The translations under genes and the position numbers were made by a program. From Halocatena marina (GTDB lineage: Archaea; Halobacteriota; Halobacteria; Halobacteriales; Haloarculaceae), in assembly GCF_023276375.1 (NCBI RefSeq), contig NZ_JALLPK010000001.1:2976001-3040000 (forward strand): a stretch of DNA of 64,000 nt, given 5' to 3'. Below are positions 7,296-16,672 of the stretch, in pieces. Each line of letters begins with the position of its first letter. The first letter of the stretch is position 1. Below the pieces are notes generated by a model. The model did no database searches. It was not told the DNA's origin and saw nothing but the letters and a program-made list of their open reading frames with translations.

Positions 7296-9173
7296 ATGAA
7301 TGTCGTTCCGGACACGAGCGTGGTCATTGATGGCCGCGTGTCCGAACGTATCGAGTCGGAGTCTGGAGAACAGCGAGATAGTGTTGGTGACATCGATTTC
7401 ACCGAAGCCGAAATCTACATACCGGAGACGGTCGTCGGCGAGTTGGAATCACAGGCCAACGTCGGTCGCTCGATCGGGTGGCGCGGGCTTGATGAGTTAA
7501 AGCGCCTCGCTGACCTCGACAGGGACGGATCTATCACTGTTAATTACGTCGGTCGGCGAGCGACGGACGAGGAGATTGGGCGTGCTGCTCGTGGTGAGAT
7601 CGACGCCATCATCCGCGATGTGGCCGAAGAATACGACGCAACGCTCGTGACGAGCGATATCGTTCAGAGCGAGATTGCAGAGGCCAAAGGCATCGATACG
7701 CTCTATCTCGAACCATACGAAACCACCGTTGGAGCGCTCGGTATCGAGTCGTACTTCGATGAAACAACACTGAGTGTTCACTTAAAATCGGGCGTCAAGC
7801 CGATGGCAAAGCGTGGTGATGTCACGGAGGTAATCTACGAACCAGTCGGAGAAACGCCGCTCGATGACGAGGCACTCCGAGAATACAGTACCGAAATTCG
7901 TAACGCCGCACAAACGTCCGACGAAGGATTCACCGAGCTCTCGGAACAGGGAATGACTATCATCCAGTTCCGTAATTACCGCATCGCAATCGCGGAGCCG
8001 CCGTTCTCTGATGGGATCGAGATCACCGCTGTTCGGCCGCTCGTCAAGACTGAGATGGAGGATTACGAGTACGCCGACGAGTTGAAAGAGCGCCTCCTCG
8101 ACCGCCAGCGTGGTGTTCTCATCGCCGGATCACCCGGCGCAGGTAAATCAACTCTCGCACAAGCAGTCGCAGAGTTCCTCTCAGAGAGCGATTACTCCGT
8201 GAAGACGATGGAAAAGCCGCGGGATTTGCAGGTCGGCCCAGAGATCACCCAGTACACAGAGCTCGGTGGACAGATGGACAAGACGGCAGACTCGTTGCTC
8301 ATGGTCCGTCCTGACTACACCATCTACGACGAAGTGAGAAAGACCAGTGATTTCCGCACGTTCGCAGATATGCGTCTCGCTGGTGTCGGTATGGTTGGTG
8401 TCGTCCACGCTACTCGGGCCATCGATGCGCTCCAGCGGCTCGTTGGGCGAGTCGAGCTCGGGCTAATACCACAGGTCGTCGACACTGTCGCCTACGTCGA
8501 CGCGGGTGACGTGGACACAGTCTATGATGTCTCCACCCAAGTCAAAGTGCCCGAGGGACTGATGGAAGAAGATCTCGCTCGACCCGTTATCGTCGTTCGA
8601 GATTACGAGACCGAGCGACCCGTCTACGAGATGTACACGTTCAATCGGCAGGTCGTCACCGTTCCAGTCGACGAGAGCGAACGCCGAGAATCAGGCGTCG
8701 GTCGAATCGCCAAGCAGGAAATCGAACGCGAGATCCGCTCTGTCGCTCGGGGACACGTGCAGGTCGAACTACAAGGACAAAATCGAGCCGTCGTCTACGT
8801 CGAAGACGACGATATCTCGTATGTCATCGGCAAGGGCGGTGGTCGCATCTCACAGATCGAAAACCGGCTCGGCATCGATATCGATGTCCGATCACTTGAT
8901 GATCAACCGCAGAGCCACGCGAGCGGAGAGACAACCAGCGAGACGACATCACAGAAAGACGTTGTTACCCCCGAAATTACCTCCAGGCATGTCGTCATCC
9001 CGCTTGAAGACCACGCTGGCGAGACCGTCGAGGTACAAGCTGACGGCGAATATCTGTTCACAGCCACGGTGAGCCGGGGCGGCGAAGTGCAGGTATCACG
9101 CGGCAGCGCCATCGCAGAAGAACTAGAGCGCGCTATTGACGATCGACGCGAAATCACGATCATGTCTGCCTAA
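7296..9173 (+). CDS. PIN domain / VirB11-like ATPase / KH domain protein (PINA type)
   Basis: Conserved archaeal fusion of three modules in 625 residues. The PIN nuclease domain covers about 1-145, with acidic residues in VVPDTSVVIDG and LVTSD. A RecA/VirB11-like ATPase has Walker A GSPGAGKST at 278-286. A C-terminal KH RNA-binding domain has IGKGGGRI near 511-518. A crenarchaeal homologue forms hexamers and associates with the Hjc Holliday-junction enzyme, so a recombination or RNA role is plausible. A CTTATAGC box lies about 28 nt before the ATG. GGAGGT directly abuts the ATG with no spacing, too close to act as a normal ribosome site for it. Confidence 0.9.
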   Translation: MNVVPDTSVVIDGRVSERIESESGEQRDSVGDIDFTEAEIYIPETVVGELESQANVGRSIGWRGLDELKRLADLDRDGSITVNYVGRRATDEEIGRAARGEIDAIIRDVAEEYDATLVTSDIVQSEIAEAKGIDTLYLEPYETTVGALGIESYFDETTLSVHLKSGVKPMAKRGDVTEVIYEPVGETPLDDEALREYSTEIRNAAQTSDEGFTELSEQGMTIIQFRNYRIAIAEPPFSDGIEITAVRPLVKTEMEDYEYADELKERLLDRQRGVLIAGSPGAGKSTLAQAVAEFLSESDYSVKTMEKPRDLQVGPEITQYTELGGQMDKTADSLLMVRPDYTIYDEVRKTSDFRTFADMRLAGVGMVGVVHATRAIDALQRLVGRVELGLIPQVVDTVAYVDAGDVDTVYDVSTQVKVPEGLMEEDLARPVIVVRDYETERPVYEMYTFNRQVVTVPVDESERRESGVGRIAKQEIEREIRSVARGHVQVELQGQNRAVVYVEDDDISYVIGKGGGRISQIENRLGIDIDVRSLDDQPQSHASGETTSETTSQKDVVTPEITSRHVVIPLEDHAGETVEVQADGEYLFTATVSRGGEVQVSRGSAIAEELERAIDDRREITIMSA

Positions 9174-9425
9174 TCTGTCTGAGTTCGTGTGTGTTGTGTT
9201 ACATTATCAGAACCTAATGAAGAGAGATTCCGGCTGACACCGACGGCTAAGCACACCGATGGATGTGATCCCCATCGAGCGTAGCGTTCATCAAACAGAA
9301 ACTACGGGTACCAACCGACAGACCTCAAATCACGGGAGCTGTCCGAACGCTGTCGAGATATTCTCTGGCGTATCAAACAACGCGTTCCAAAGAGCGAAGA
9401 CGAGGAGACAGAATAGAATGGGATG

Positions 9426-9432
9426 AAAAAAA
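9426..9432 (-). terminator. T-tract terminator after the DUF151 gene
   Basis: Seven consecutive T on the minus strand begin 4 nt past the stop codon of the DUF151 gene, matching archaeal T-rich termination signals. Confidence 0.6.
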
Positions 9433-9435
9433 CGG

Positions 9436-9876
9436 TTATTCGACAGATGATTCGTACGACGAGTGCGGTTGTCCTGCTTCTTCGACCACGGTGTCTTCAA
9501 GTTCGATCGGGCAGTCGACTCGGAGTGCGATGGCGATACCATCACTCGGGCGGGCGTCGAACGTTCTCGTACGTCGTTCACCGTCGCGGTACTGTTCGGC
9601 GTTTATTTTCGCGTAGAACGTTCCGCCGGCGAGGTCGTCGATGCGGACGCTATCGATGGCCGCCCCGAACTCCGTAACCATATCCACGAGAAGATCCTGT
9701 GTGAGTGGACGATCGAACGACTCGCCGTTGAGTGCCAGCCGTATCGACTGCGCTTGATCGGGGCTGATAAAGATCGGAACGATCTGATCGTTCGCGTCAA
9801 GCAGCACGACAGGGACCTCTTGCCCACCTTCAAACATACTCACGCCGATCCCATGGACGGTGGCGGTCTGTACCAT
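9436..9876 (-). CDS. Bifunctional nuclease family protein (DUF151)
   Basis: A 146-residue protein of the BFN/DUF151 family. The family core is visible: VVLLDANDQIVPIFISPDQAQSI early, LTQDLLVDMVTEFGA in the middle, and the diagnostic ARPSDGIAIALRVDCPI near the C-terminus. Plant and bacterial members have nuclease activity; the archaeal role is not established. It starts at ATG 9874-9876, divergent from the GYD-domain gene. A T-tract terminator follows. I saw no membrane or signal segment, so it should be cytoplasmic. Confidence 0.88.
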   Translation of the reverse strand: MVQTATVHGIGVSMFEGGQEVPVVLLDANDQIVPIFISPDQAQSIRLALNGESFDRPLTQDLLVDMVTEFGAAIDSVRIDDLAGGTFYAKINAEQYRDGERRTRTFDARPSDGIAIALRVDCPIELEDTVVEEAGQPHSSYESSVE

Positions 9877-9991
9877 ACCCTAGTATTCGGCAAGCAGGTA
9901 TGAAAAACTACCCCGGAAGAGAGAGCGCTATCCACGTTGAATCCTCGAAAATCGGTCAACACTTCGGTTTGTTCGAAAAAGGCCACAACTG

Positions 9992-9998
9992 TTTTAAT
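9992..9998 (+). promoter_or_regulatory. TATA box of the GYD-domain gene
   Basis: TTTTAAT starts 29 nt before the ATG at 10021, the leaderless spacing. This supports 10021 over the upstream in-frame ATG at 9937, which lies before the box. Confidence 0.65.
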
Positions 9999-10020
9999 GT
10001 TTGTTACCAAAGCTCACAGT

Positions 10021-10308
10021 ATGGGGATGTACATGTCGCTCGTCAAGGTGAACGAAGCGCGTATTCAGAACGTTCAGAAGTTAGCGACGATTTGGGGAGA
10101 CATCCAAAACGAGATTCAGAACCACGACGGTGAACTGTTCGATTCGTACGCGATTCTTGGTGAATATGATTTTCTCGTCTTGTTTGAAGCCCAAGACCGC
10201 TACCACGCGTTCCAAATCGCACTGATTATCGAACGTCGCGGACTCGACATGCAGACGATGGAGATCATCCCGTCGGATCAGTTTGGACGACTCGTCGAAG
10301 ACATTTGA
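10021..10308 (+). CDS. GYD-domain protein
   Basis: A 95-residue protein starting MGMYMSLVKVNEARIQNVQK. It matches the GYD domain family, a ferredoxin-like fold related to dimeric alpha-beta barrel proteins, with GEYDFLVLFEAQDRYHAFQIAL as the core. The start was chosen because a TATA box lies 29 nt upstream. A longer frame from 9937 would begin ahead of that promoter. Function is unknown; members often behave like small ligand-binding or monooxygenase-like barrels. A T7 tract follows the stop, so this is a single-gene unit. It is divergent from the DUF151 gene. Confidence 0.78.
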   Translation: MGMYMSLVKVNEARIQNVQKLATIWGDIQNEIQNHDGELFDSYAILGEYDFLVLFEAQDRYHAFQIALIIERRGLDMQTMEIIPSDQFGRLVEDI

Positions 10309-10312
10309 TCAA

Positions 10313-10319
10313 TTTTTTT
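10313..10319 (+). terminator. T7 terminator after the GYD-domain gene
   Basis: Seven T residues begin 5 nt after the stop codon ending at 10308. Confidence 0.65.
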
Positions 10320-10484
10320 GCTTCTGTATCAGTGACGGTTCAATAGTGCTGTCGGACGATGATCATCGGCTGAGATGTGTCGACACCATCGTTACAAAAT
10401 CGCTCGCTACAACCGCTCTGTGTTCGTGAAATAAAATCGCCGCGTGAACGCGCTGTTTTTGCCATTGGCTCTCCGAAGAGAGAT

Positions 10485-10679
10485 ATGAAACAGCTCGAAG
10501 CTCAAAAATCGCGCAAACGAGCGCTCCTTGCGGTGTTGCCGTTTCTGTTCTTGGGGCTTGCCGACGTGTACTTTCTGTTAGAGTGGGGACTCAATCCACT
10601 CTGGGGAGTCATGATTCTCCCGCCGATCCTATTTATCTCGGCGCTCGCGTGGATTGCCTTCAAAAGTGGATTTGTTTGA
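10485..10679 (+). CDS. Small two-helix membrane protein, 64 aa
   Basis: Begins MKQLEAQKSRKRALLAVLPF at ATG 10485 and contains two hydrophobic segments, about 13-30 and 38-57, joined by WGLNPLWG. The basic N-terminus suggests it stays inside. A longer in-frame start at 10377 would add a non-membrane, atypical N-terminus and was rejected. I do not recognise the family. Haloarchaeal genomes contain many such short membrane proteins. No partner gene is apparent: a GYD gene lies upstream and tRNA-Ser downstream on the opposite strand. Confidence 0.6.
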   Translation: MKQLEAQKSRKRALLAVLPFLFLGLADVYFLLEWGLNPLWGVMILPPILFISALAWIAFKSGFV

Positions 10680-10757
10680 TATTTTATAATAGAGATTATG
10701 CTCGTTGATTATATCATCCAACTAACGCTAGACTAGGCAGCAGTAAGATATGAAAAC

Positions 10758-10841
10758 GCCGGAGGAGAGATTTGAACTCCCGAGTCCGTGAGGACAGCAG
10801 ATTTCGAATCTGCCGCCTTGGCCAGGCTAGGCTACTCCGGC
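10758..10841 (-). tRNA. tRNA-Ser (anticodon CGA)
   Basis: The minus strand folds as an 84-nt tRNA. The acceptor GCCGGAG pairs with CTCCGGC. The anticodon stem GCAGA/TCTGC encloses loop TTCGAAA with anticodon CGA. The T arm contains TTCAAAT. A long class II variable arm (GTCC/GGAC) confirms serine. CCA is not encoded. Confidence 0.93.
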
Positions 10842-10966
10842 ACACTACCATCTATTCCGTCCTCCACTTAGTCGGTTTCGGTTCTGGTTGCTGTGTCGGT
10901 CAGTTTTGCAGACAATAGCGGTGTTACTCACCTTGCTCAAAATAAAACATCTCCGGCAACCGCGGC

Positions 10967-11548
10967 TCAAGTTCTTGTTGTGTAAACAGCTGCACTTCCC
11001 GCTGCTGCTGTCCCAATTGCACCGATGAGGCAGGGAACGAAGTAATTACTAAAACTGACCGGTGCAGCAACGTTGGCTGTGATCAAAATGAAAGCAACAA
11101 TAAAGAACAAGAGATGCCCGCCAGCCGTCGAAGCAGCCGCTGTCGCGTACACCTGTGACGGTGGTTCTCCAGAGAGGACAGAGCCGGTCTGGAGTCCCGC
11201 GATCACTCCTAAGACAGGACCGAACAGAACGAGTGTGATGATTGCAGGTTCGAAGATGCCCCGGACATCCGGGGAGCCAACCACTGCATAGCCAGCGATA
11301 CCAACTCCAAAACCAGTGACGAAAAAGAGTGCAAGTACCGACTTGATCTGTCGTACCGTACTCTCTTTTTTGAAAATCTCACCGATCTCATCGTATGACC
11401 TGATCTCGTCGTGGTGTCGCTGTGGCTGTACGTCGGGAATCGCGGTTTTTTCCGATTGACTGCCCCTGTTATCTGACTCTCCGTCCAACTCCGAGGAGGC
11501 AGATTGTGCGTTCGATCGATTGTTGGTGTCGAATTCGTTAGTGGGCAT
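10967..11548 (-). CDS. Membrane protein of unknown function, four helices
   Basis: About 193 residues from ATG 11548; an upstream in-frame start at 11566 adds six residues. Residues 1-55 are hydrophilic, rich in Asn, Ser and Glu, and probably disordered. They are followed by roughly four membrane segments (VLALFFVTGFGVGIAGYAVV, IITLVLFGPVLGVIAGL, GGHLLFFIVAFILITANVAA, FVPCLIGAIGTAAAGSAAVY). No catalytic motif is visible and I do not recognise the family. It lies between tRNA-Ser and the subtilase gene, all on the minus strand, with about 150 bp to the subtilase stop. Confidence 0.65.
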   Translation of the reverse strand: MPTNEFDTNNRSNAQSASSELDGESDNRGSQSEKTAIPDVQPQRHHDEIRSYDEIGEIFKKESTVRQIKSVLALFFVTGFGVGIAGYAVVGSPDVRGIFEPAIITLVLFGPVLGVIAGLQTGSVLSGEPPSQVYATAAASTAGGHLLFFIVAFILITANVAAPVSFSNYFVPCLIGAIGTAAAGSAAVYTTRT

Positions 11549-11664
11549 CCATAGCGAATTCCTCACACATTGGATTCAAACTATCGATATGATTGTAAAG
11601 TCACAATCATTGAATAAGAGAAGAAGAAAGCGATTAGCTCAGCAGTGACGTCATTAAAAGACAC

Positions 11665-11670
11665 AAAAAA
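11665..11670 (-). terminator. T-tract terminator after the subtilase gene
   Basis: Six T on the minus strand, followed by a TTTTAAT stretch, about 30 nt past the subtilase stop codon. Confidence 0.5.
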
Positions 11671-11700
11671 CTGTTGTTTGGAACGACGTGTCGTGTCCTT

Positions 11701-13254
11701 TCAGGGATACTCAGTGATGGTGAGCGAGTATCCGCCGCTACCGCTGTAGGAATCAGCGAGTATGTGCAGCGGCGTCGAACTGTCGGGATTGTCGATGGTG
11801 ATCGACTCTTGGCTGTTGCTCGACCACGAGCGGTGGGTGTAGCTCGAAGTGGATGGACAAGTTCCAGTTCCTTCGTTCACGAAGAGGTCGAAGTCAGCAC
11901 TCGATGGGCCATCGAGTTCGACGACAACCTGACTCGGTGCGCTCGACTCCCACGACCACTCCCAACAATCGCTGTCTGCAGAGCTTGACAGCGAATCAGA
12001 GAGAGTCTCTGTATACGGATCACCGCCACCACCACCGCCGTCTCCAGGTTGGGTGGTAACAGCGTTACCAGCATCGACGCGGCCACTGCCCTGCTCATCG
12101 CTCGGGAGACCAATATCAGCAGCAGTGTTCTTGAGATGGCTCCGGAGTTCGCTGTTCGTGAGATCCCATTTGGCAAGCGTGAGTCCAGCGACACCGGCCA
12201 CCACTGGTGTCGCCATCGAGGTTCCCGAAATTGTATTGTAGCCGTCGTCGGTCCACGACGAGAGAACGTCCGTTCCCGGCGCTGCGAGTTCGACCGAGCT
12301 ACCATACTGGGAATACGATGCAAGTGATCCGTCGGAATCGAGTGCCGAGACCGCCACACACTCGCTGTATGCCGCTGGGTACGAGACACCCTGGGTGCCT
12401 GAATTGCCTGCCGCGGCGACCACGAGCGCGCCATTGCTAGTGGCGTAGGAGACCGCATTTTTCATCGTTTGGGTGTAGCCACCGCCACCCAACGAGAGAT
12501 TGATCACGTCTGCGCCTTGGTCGGCGGCCCACTCGATTCCGTCTGCAATGTCGCTGGTCGACCCACTGCCAGCCTCGCTTAGCACGCGACCAGAGAGAAT
12601 CGTCGAGTTACCGATCCCTGTCACCCCGGTACCGTTGTCGACACCTGCGGCCGCAATGCCCGCGACGTGCGTCCCGTGATACTCTTCGGACATGCTGTCC
12701 GGATACGGATCGCTATCGTCATCAACGAAGTCATAGCCTGGATCACTGGCCATGTTCCCCGAAAGATCCGGGTGATCGTACTTCACGCCTTGATCAATCA
12801 CAGCGATGGTCACGCCAGCATCACCTAAGGTGTCATCCCACGCGGTGGCGGCATTCACCATCTGATCAGCGTACTGATCGCCGTACTGAGGGTCGTTTGG
12901 CTGATACTGTGTGTGATACGTCGCGTTCGGCTCGACGTATTTGACTGGGCCACGACTCTTTACAGCCTGTGCTAGGGACGTTTGTGCCTGTGTGCTAGCC
13001 TGATCGGGCAGTTCGACAGCAGCGTATCCCAGATTGTCGTTCTCGTGAACAACGCGTGCCCCGCTCGGAAGATGCGGTGTGACCGCCGTGCGCGTACCAC
13101 TCGCCGTCGAGCTCACACCAACCAACAACTCGTTTGTCTTCGGTCCCGGTGTGCGCCCGGGTACCGCTGATGCGAACCCAGTGAGCCCTGCAAGCCCCGC
13201 GAGTCCGCTCAATTGTAAAAATGTCCGTCGGTCTAAGGTGTCATTTCCTCGCAT
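11701..13254 (-). CDS. Secreted subtilisin-like serine protease (halolysin type)
   Basis: Exported S8 protease of 517 residues. A twin-arginine signal with RRTFLQL at 9-15 ends near ASA at 28-30. An I9-like propeptide follows to about 115. The catalytic domain has Asp154 (AVIDQG), His193 (YHGTHVAG), the oxyanion Asn284 (AAGNSG) and Ser346 (SGTSMATP), all present. After a poly-Gly linker (about 408-415), a C-terminal beta-rich domain with two Cys, of prepeptidase or halolysin-tail type, finishes the protein. It is a single gene with a T-tract terminator, divergent from the antiporter across a very AT-rich region. Confidence 0.95.
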   Translation of the reverse strand: MRGNDTLDRRTFLQLSGLAGLAGLTGFASAVPGRTPGPKTNELLVGVSSTASGTRTAVTPHLPSGARVVHENDNLGYAAVELPDQASTQAQTSLAQAVKSRGPVKYVEPNATYHTQYQPNDPQYGDQYADQMVNAATAWDDTLGDAGVTIAVIDQGVKYDHPDLSGNMASDPGYDFVDDDSDPYPDSMSEEYHGTHVAGIAAAGVDNGTGVTGIGNSTILSGRVLSEAGSGSTSDIADGIEWAADQGADVINLSLGGGGYTQTMKNAVSYATSNGALVVAAAGNSGTQGVSYPAAYSECVAVSALDSDGSLASYSQYGSSVELAAPGTDVLSSWTDDGYNTISGTSMATPVVAGVAGLTLAKWDLTNSELRSHLKNTAADIGLPSDEQGSGRVDAGNAVTTQPGDGGGGGGDPYTETLSDSLSSSADSDCWEWSWESSAPSQVVVELDGPSSADFDLFVNEGTGTCPSTSSYTHRSWSSNSQESITIDNPDSSTPLHILADSYSGSGGYSLTITEYP

Positions 13255-13617
13255 ACCCGAACCAACAGATGGATTAATAACACATAAATCTATTCATATT
13301 TAATATAATATATTATTTAAATACATTAGATTGCAAGTATGATTTAGTAGTAGTTGATCCAATTCGAATGATTTTGGTGAACATTGGCATCGATAGTTTT
13401 TGATTTGTGATAAAACAGTAGTTAACCGACAACCGCAATACATTATTATTTCTAAAGATATAAAAGAGATAAGCCCATTAGAAGGTTATCGGAGACACCA
13501 AAATCATCGTGTTATCACAAAGATCGAAATCGGCCTGTTTTTTACCTCGGTTTACCAACGTGAGCAAGAGGGACCAGCGATAATGTCGGCGCAGTTCAAA
13601 TTGGAAGTGGGGGAGTT
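13255..13617. other. Strongly AT-rich divergent promoter region
   Basis: This 363-bp gap between the subtilase and antiporter genes is far richer in A and T than its neighbours, especially 13275-13345, which is almost pure A/T with overlapping TATA-like boxes. The subtilase promoter on the minus strand should be here. A frame spanning 13400-13621 (73 residues) has a non-haloarchaeal composition and I do not accept it as a gene. Confidence 0.55.
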
Positions 13618-15492
13618 GTGAGCATGCTCGGATTGGACGTACTCGTCGTCCTTATACTTGCACTCGGTGTCATCGCTCAGGTACTATCTAGTCGATTCGA
13701 AGTCCCGAGTGTTCTCTTTTTACTCATCACGGGAATCATCGTTGGACCAGAGGGACTAGGACTGGTCGCAGTCGATTCGTTCGGTGAGTCTCGGACGACG
13801 ATTATCGGACTCAGTGTAGCGATCATCATGTTCGAGGCGGCGTTCCATCTCAAAATAGAGAAGTTTCGAGAGGCCCCAAAGACGACGTTTCGACTCGTTA
13901 CCACCGGTGCAGTGATTGCCCTTGTCGGGACTGCCATCGCCGTCCGTGTGTTTCTCGATGCGTCGTGGCAGGTGGCGTTTCTCATCGGAGCACTGCTGGT
14001 AGCAACGGGACCGACGGTCATCACCCCCATTTTGAACACGGTTCGATTACGCGATCGGGTTGGTGCAGCACTTGAGACAGAAGGAGTAACGAACGATGTT
14101 ACCGCGTCTATACTCGCAGTCGCGGTGTTTCATTTCATCATCGCACCAGACACCAACATCAACACCATCTTCAGTTCGTTCATCAAACGGCTCGGTACGG
14201 GCGTCCTCATCGGACTGGTCGTTGCGGTGCTGGTTTGGTATCTTCTGGAACACGTCGAATTCGCTTCGGGCGACGCATCACAAGAAGCCCGCTTGCTCAC
14301 GCTGGCCGGTGCTCTCGTCGCGTTTACTACTGCAAACGCAATACCGGAAGCAGAAGAGGCAGGGATCGCAGCAGCCGTGACTGCTGGGATTATTCTGGGT
14401 AACGTAAATCTATCCTACGAGGAAGAAATCGAGGCGTTCAAGGGCGATTTATCGCTGATCGTCCTCTCGTTCGTCTTCATCGTCCTGGGAACGCTGATTC
14501 AGTTCGATGCGTTGTTCTCGGCCGGATTCGGTGGTCTCGCGGTCGTGGTCGCAGTCGTTGCCGTGATTCGACCGCTCATTGTGCTTTCTGCAACATACGG
14601 AACGCAGATAACCAAGCGAGAACGGATCTGGATGTCTGCAGTGGCACCGCGCGGAATCATTCCCGCCAGTGTTGCGACGCTGTTCGCGCTCGAACTACGG
14701 GCCCACGGCATGGCCGACGCCGCGACGCTGCTCGCGGGAACCGTGTTCCTCGTTATCCTCATTACTATTGTCTTCCAAGGAGGACTAGCCAGACACCTCG
14801 CGGAATACCTGAATGTGATACCTATGCGTGCAATCATCGTGGGCGGCGGCCGGGTTGGCCGCGCGCTTGCAGAACGTTTGGATGATCGAGGCGAGAACGT
14901 CGTTATTATCGATAACGATAACGAATCAATTGAAGCTGCCCGTGCGATGGGATTCACCGTACAGCGCGGTGACGCGACGGATTTGGAAGTGTTGCGCGAT
15001 GCGGGCGCGGAACACGCAAAGATCGTTGCAGCAGCGGCTGGAGACGACGACGTGAATCTGCTCGTTGCACAACTTGCAAGAACGTCCTTTGGAATCGACA
15101 CCATCATCGCCCGATCGAATAACCGTTCGAACGTCGATGCCTTCGAAGAACTCGGTGTCCGTACCATTTCCACCGGCCTCTCAGTCGCGTGGGCGATGGA
15201 CAACGCCATCGAACGACCCGCGCTCTCACACTGGATGAACGAACTCGGGCGAAGCGGAGACGTACAAGAAGTAGAAATCACTAGCGACAAGCTGGTCGGA
15301 AAACAAATCCAAGATATCGGAGATGAACTTCCGAACGGCTGTATCATCGGTCTCGTGAGCCGAGATGGAGACAACGTCGTCCCGACATCGAATTTCGAAC
15401 TCGAAAAAGGCGACCATCTCACGATTATCGGCCGAAAAGAAGCAGTCCGAGACGCAATCTCGCTTTGTCATCCAGAACGCGTCCGAGCGTGA
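13618..15492 (+). CDS. Cation/proton antiporter with TrkA-N and TrkA-C regulatory domains
   Basis: Membrane antiporter of the CPA superfamily exchanging K+ or Na+ for H+. Residues 1-400 contain about 12 helices (LLITGIIVGPEGLGLV, ATGPTVITPIL, LETEGVTNDVTASILA). Cytoplasmic TrkA-N follows from about 403 with the NAD-binding GGGRVGRAL, ending in a TrkA-C-like segment with EVEITSDKLVGKQIQD. The start is GTG 13618, or ATG 13624 two codons later. ATG 13624 is equally likely, since the GTG overlaps the end of an unconvincing upstream frame. In halophiles these proteins maintain K+/Na+ balance and pH. No companion TrkH is adjacent. Confidence 0.88.
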   Translation: MSMLGLDVLVVLILALGVIAQVLSSRFEVPSVLFLLITGIIVGPEGLGLVAVDSFGESRTTIIGLSVAIIMFEAAFHLKIEKFREAPKTTFRLVTTGAVIALVGTAIAVRVFLDASWQVAFLIGALLVATGPTVITPILNTVRLRDRVGAALETEGVTNDVTASILAVAVFHFIIAPDTNINTIFSSFIKRLGTGVLIGLVVAVLVWYLLEHVEFASGDASQEARLLTLAGALVAFTTANAIPEAEEAGIAAAVTAGIILGNVNLSYEEEIEAFKGDLSLIVLSFVFIVLGTLIQFDALFSAGFGGLAVVVAVVAVIRPLIVLSATYGTQITKRERIWMSAVAPRGIIPASVATLFALELRAHGMADAATLLAGTVFLVILITIVFQGGLARHLAEYLNVIPMRAIIVGGGRVGRALAERLDDRGENVVIIDNDNESIEAARAMGFTVQRGDATDLEVLRDAGAEHAKIVAAAAGDDDVNLLVAQLARTSFGIDTIIARSNNRSNVDAFEELGVRTISTGLSVAWAMDNAIERPALSHWMNELGRSGDVQEVEITSDKLVGKQIQDIGDELPNGCIIGLVSRDGDNVVPTSNFELEKGDHLTIIGRKEAVRDAISLCHPERVRA

Positions 15493-15629
15493 GCCTCGAA
15501 TAAGAACCTAAGTTCAAATTCGAATCCAAGTATTTTCACATTTAATGGTGTGATCACGTTCCGACTGCTTTCTGTATCGGTACGTCTAACTAGCGGGGAA
15601 GATGTGTGAATAGAGACACGAGGAAAGCC

Positions 15630-16619
15630 ATGGAGACCAACACAGACACCACGGGAACAGAGGGAGCGGACATCGATATCGACGAAGGCGGTGCAGTGTG
15701 TGAACAGATCGTCGATGCAGTCGGTTCAGGCGTTGTTTGCGAGCGAACGTTCGTCGAGCGAGTTTTGCTCGGTATCCTCGCACGTGGACACATTCTGTTA
15801 GAGGATGTTCCGGGAACAGGAAAGACGCTCACTGCTCGTTCAATCGCCACTGCGCTTGGGCTATCGTTCTCGCGGATTCAATTCACACCAGATCTCCTTC
15901 CGAGCGACGTGACAGGGACGTTCATCTATAACGAAGAGCAACAGGAGTTCGAATTCTCCTCGGGCCCGATCTTTGCTAGTGTCGTCCTTGCAGACGAGAT
16001 AAATCGTGCACCGCCCAAAACGCAGAGCGCGCTCCTTGAGGCAATGGAAGAACGACAGGTGACGGTCGATGGCGAGACGCATCAGCTGCCAGAGCCGTTT
16101 TTCGTTATTGCGACGCAGAATCCGATCGAGATGGAGGGTACCTTCGAGCTACCCGAGGCACAGATCGACCGCTTTACTGTCAAAACGAGCATGGGGTATC
16201 CCGATCTCGATGGAGAGATTGAACTCCTCCGTCGGCGGGCGAATCGCACCGAACGTAGCCCGAGCGTAGAACAGGTACTCACGTCCAAAGAGGTAGATAC
16301 GATCCGCTCTCTTCCAGAAGCAGTCCGTGTAGACGACGATCTCGTCCAGTATATCGCCGCCATCGCACGTGAAACACGGAACGATCACCGCGTTTCTGTC
16401 GGTGTCAGCCCACGAGGGACACAGCAATTGTTCGAAACCGCACGAGCACAGGCAGTCATTGAGGGACGAGAATACGTCACACCAGATGATATCAAACAGA
16501 TCGCCGACTCCGTCCTCTCACATCGTCTCGTCCTAACGACAGACGCACACGTCAACGGTGTACAAAAGGATAGCGTTCTCGCAGACGTATTGGACGAGAT
16601 ACCCGTTCCCACCGTGTGA
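15630..16619 (+). CDS. MoxR family AAA+ ATPase
   Basis: MoxR ATPases act as chaperones for DUF58/VWA-type complexes. The 329 residues carry Walker A in DVPGTGKT (59-66), Walker B in VVLADEINR (118-126), and the sensor-1 segment IATQNPIEMEGTFELPEAQ, diagnostic of MoxR. The start is set at ATG 15630, preceded by a GAGGA ribosome-site-like sequence. A GTG at 15606 would add eight residues. In most haloarchaea this gene abuts DUF58 and DUF4129 genes; here those are about 6 kb downstream (22431-25779), separated by unrelated genes. Confidence 0.92.
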   Translation: METNTDTTGTEGADIDIDEGGAVCEQIVDAVGSGVVCERTFVERVLLGILARGHILLEDVPGTGKTLTARSIATALGLSFSRIQFTPDLLPSDVTGTFIYNEEQQEFEFSSGPIFASVVLADEINRAPPKTQSALLEAMEERQVTVDGETHQLPEPFFVIATQNPIEMEGTFELPEAQIDRFTVKTSMGYPDLDGEIELLRRRANRTERSPSVEQVLTSKEVDTIRSLPEAVRVDDDLVQYIAAIARETRNDHRVSVGVSPRGTQQLFETARAQAVIEGREYVTPDDIKQIADSVLSHRLVLTTDAHVNGVQKDSVLADVLDEIPVPTV

Positions 16620-16672
16620 GAGATCACATCGATTGGTCTCTCAAACAACGTATCAAGCGAGTAGCTCACCAA

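Noticed and set aside
9330..9435. Hydrophobic minus-strand frame just past the DUF151 gene, ending in FALWNALFDTPENIS
   Set aside because: It looks coding and membrane-like, but it has no ATG, GTG or TTG start between the DUF151 stop and the hydrophobic part, and the only upstream starts lie inside the DUF151 gene in another frame.
13400..13621. 73-residue frame before the antiporter
   Set aside because: Basic, Ile/Lys/Arg-rich composition unlike the acidic neighbours, no promoter spacing, and it lies in the AT-rich control region.
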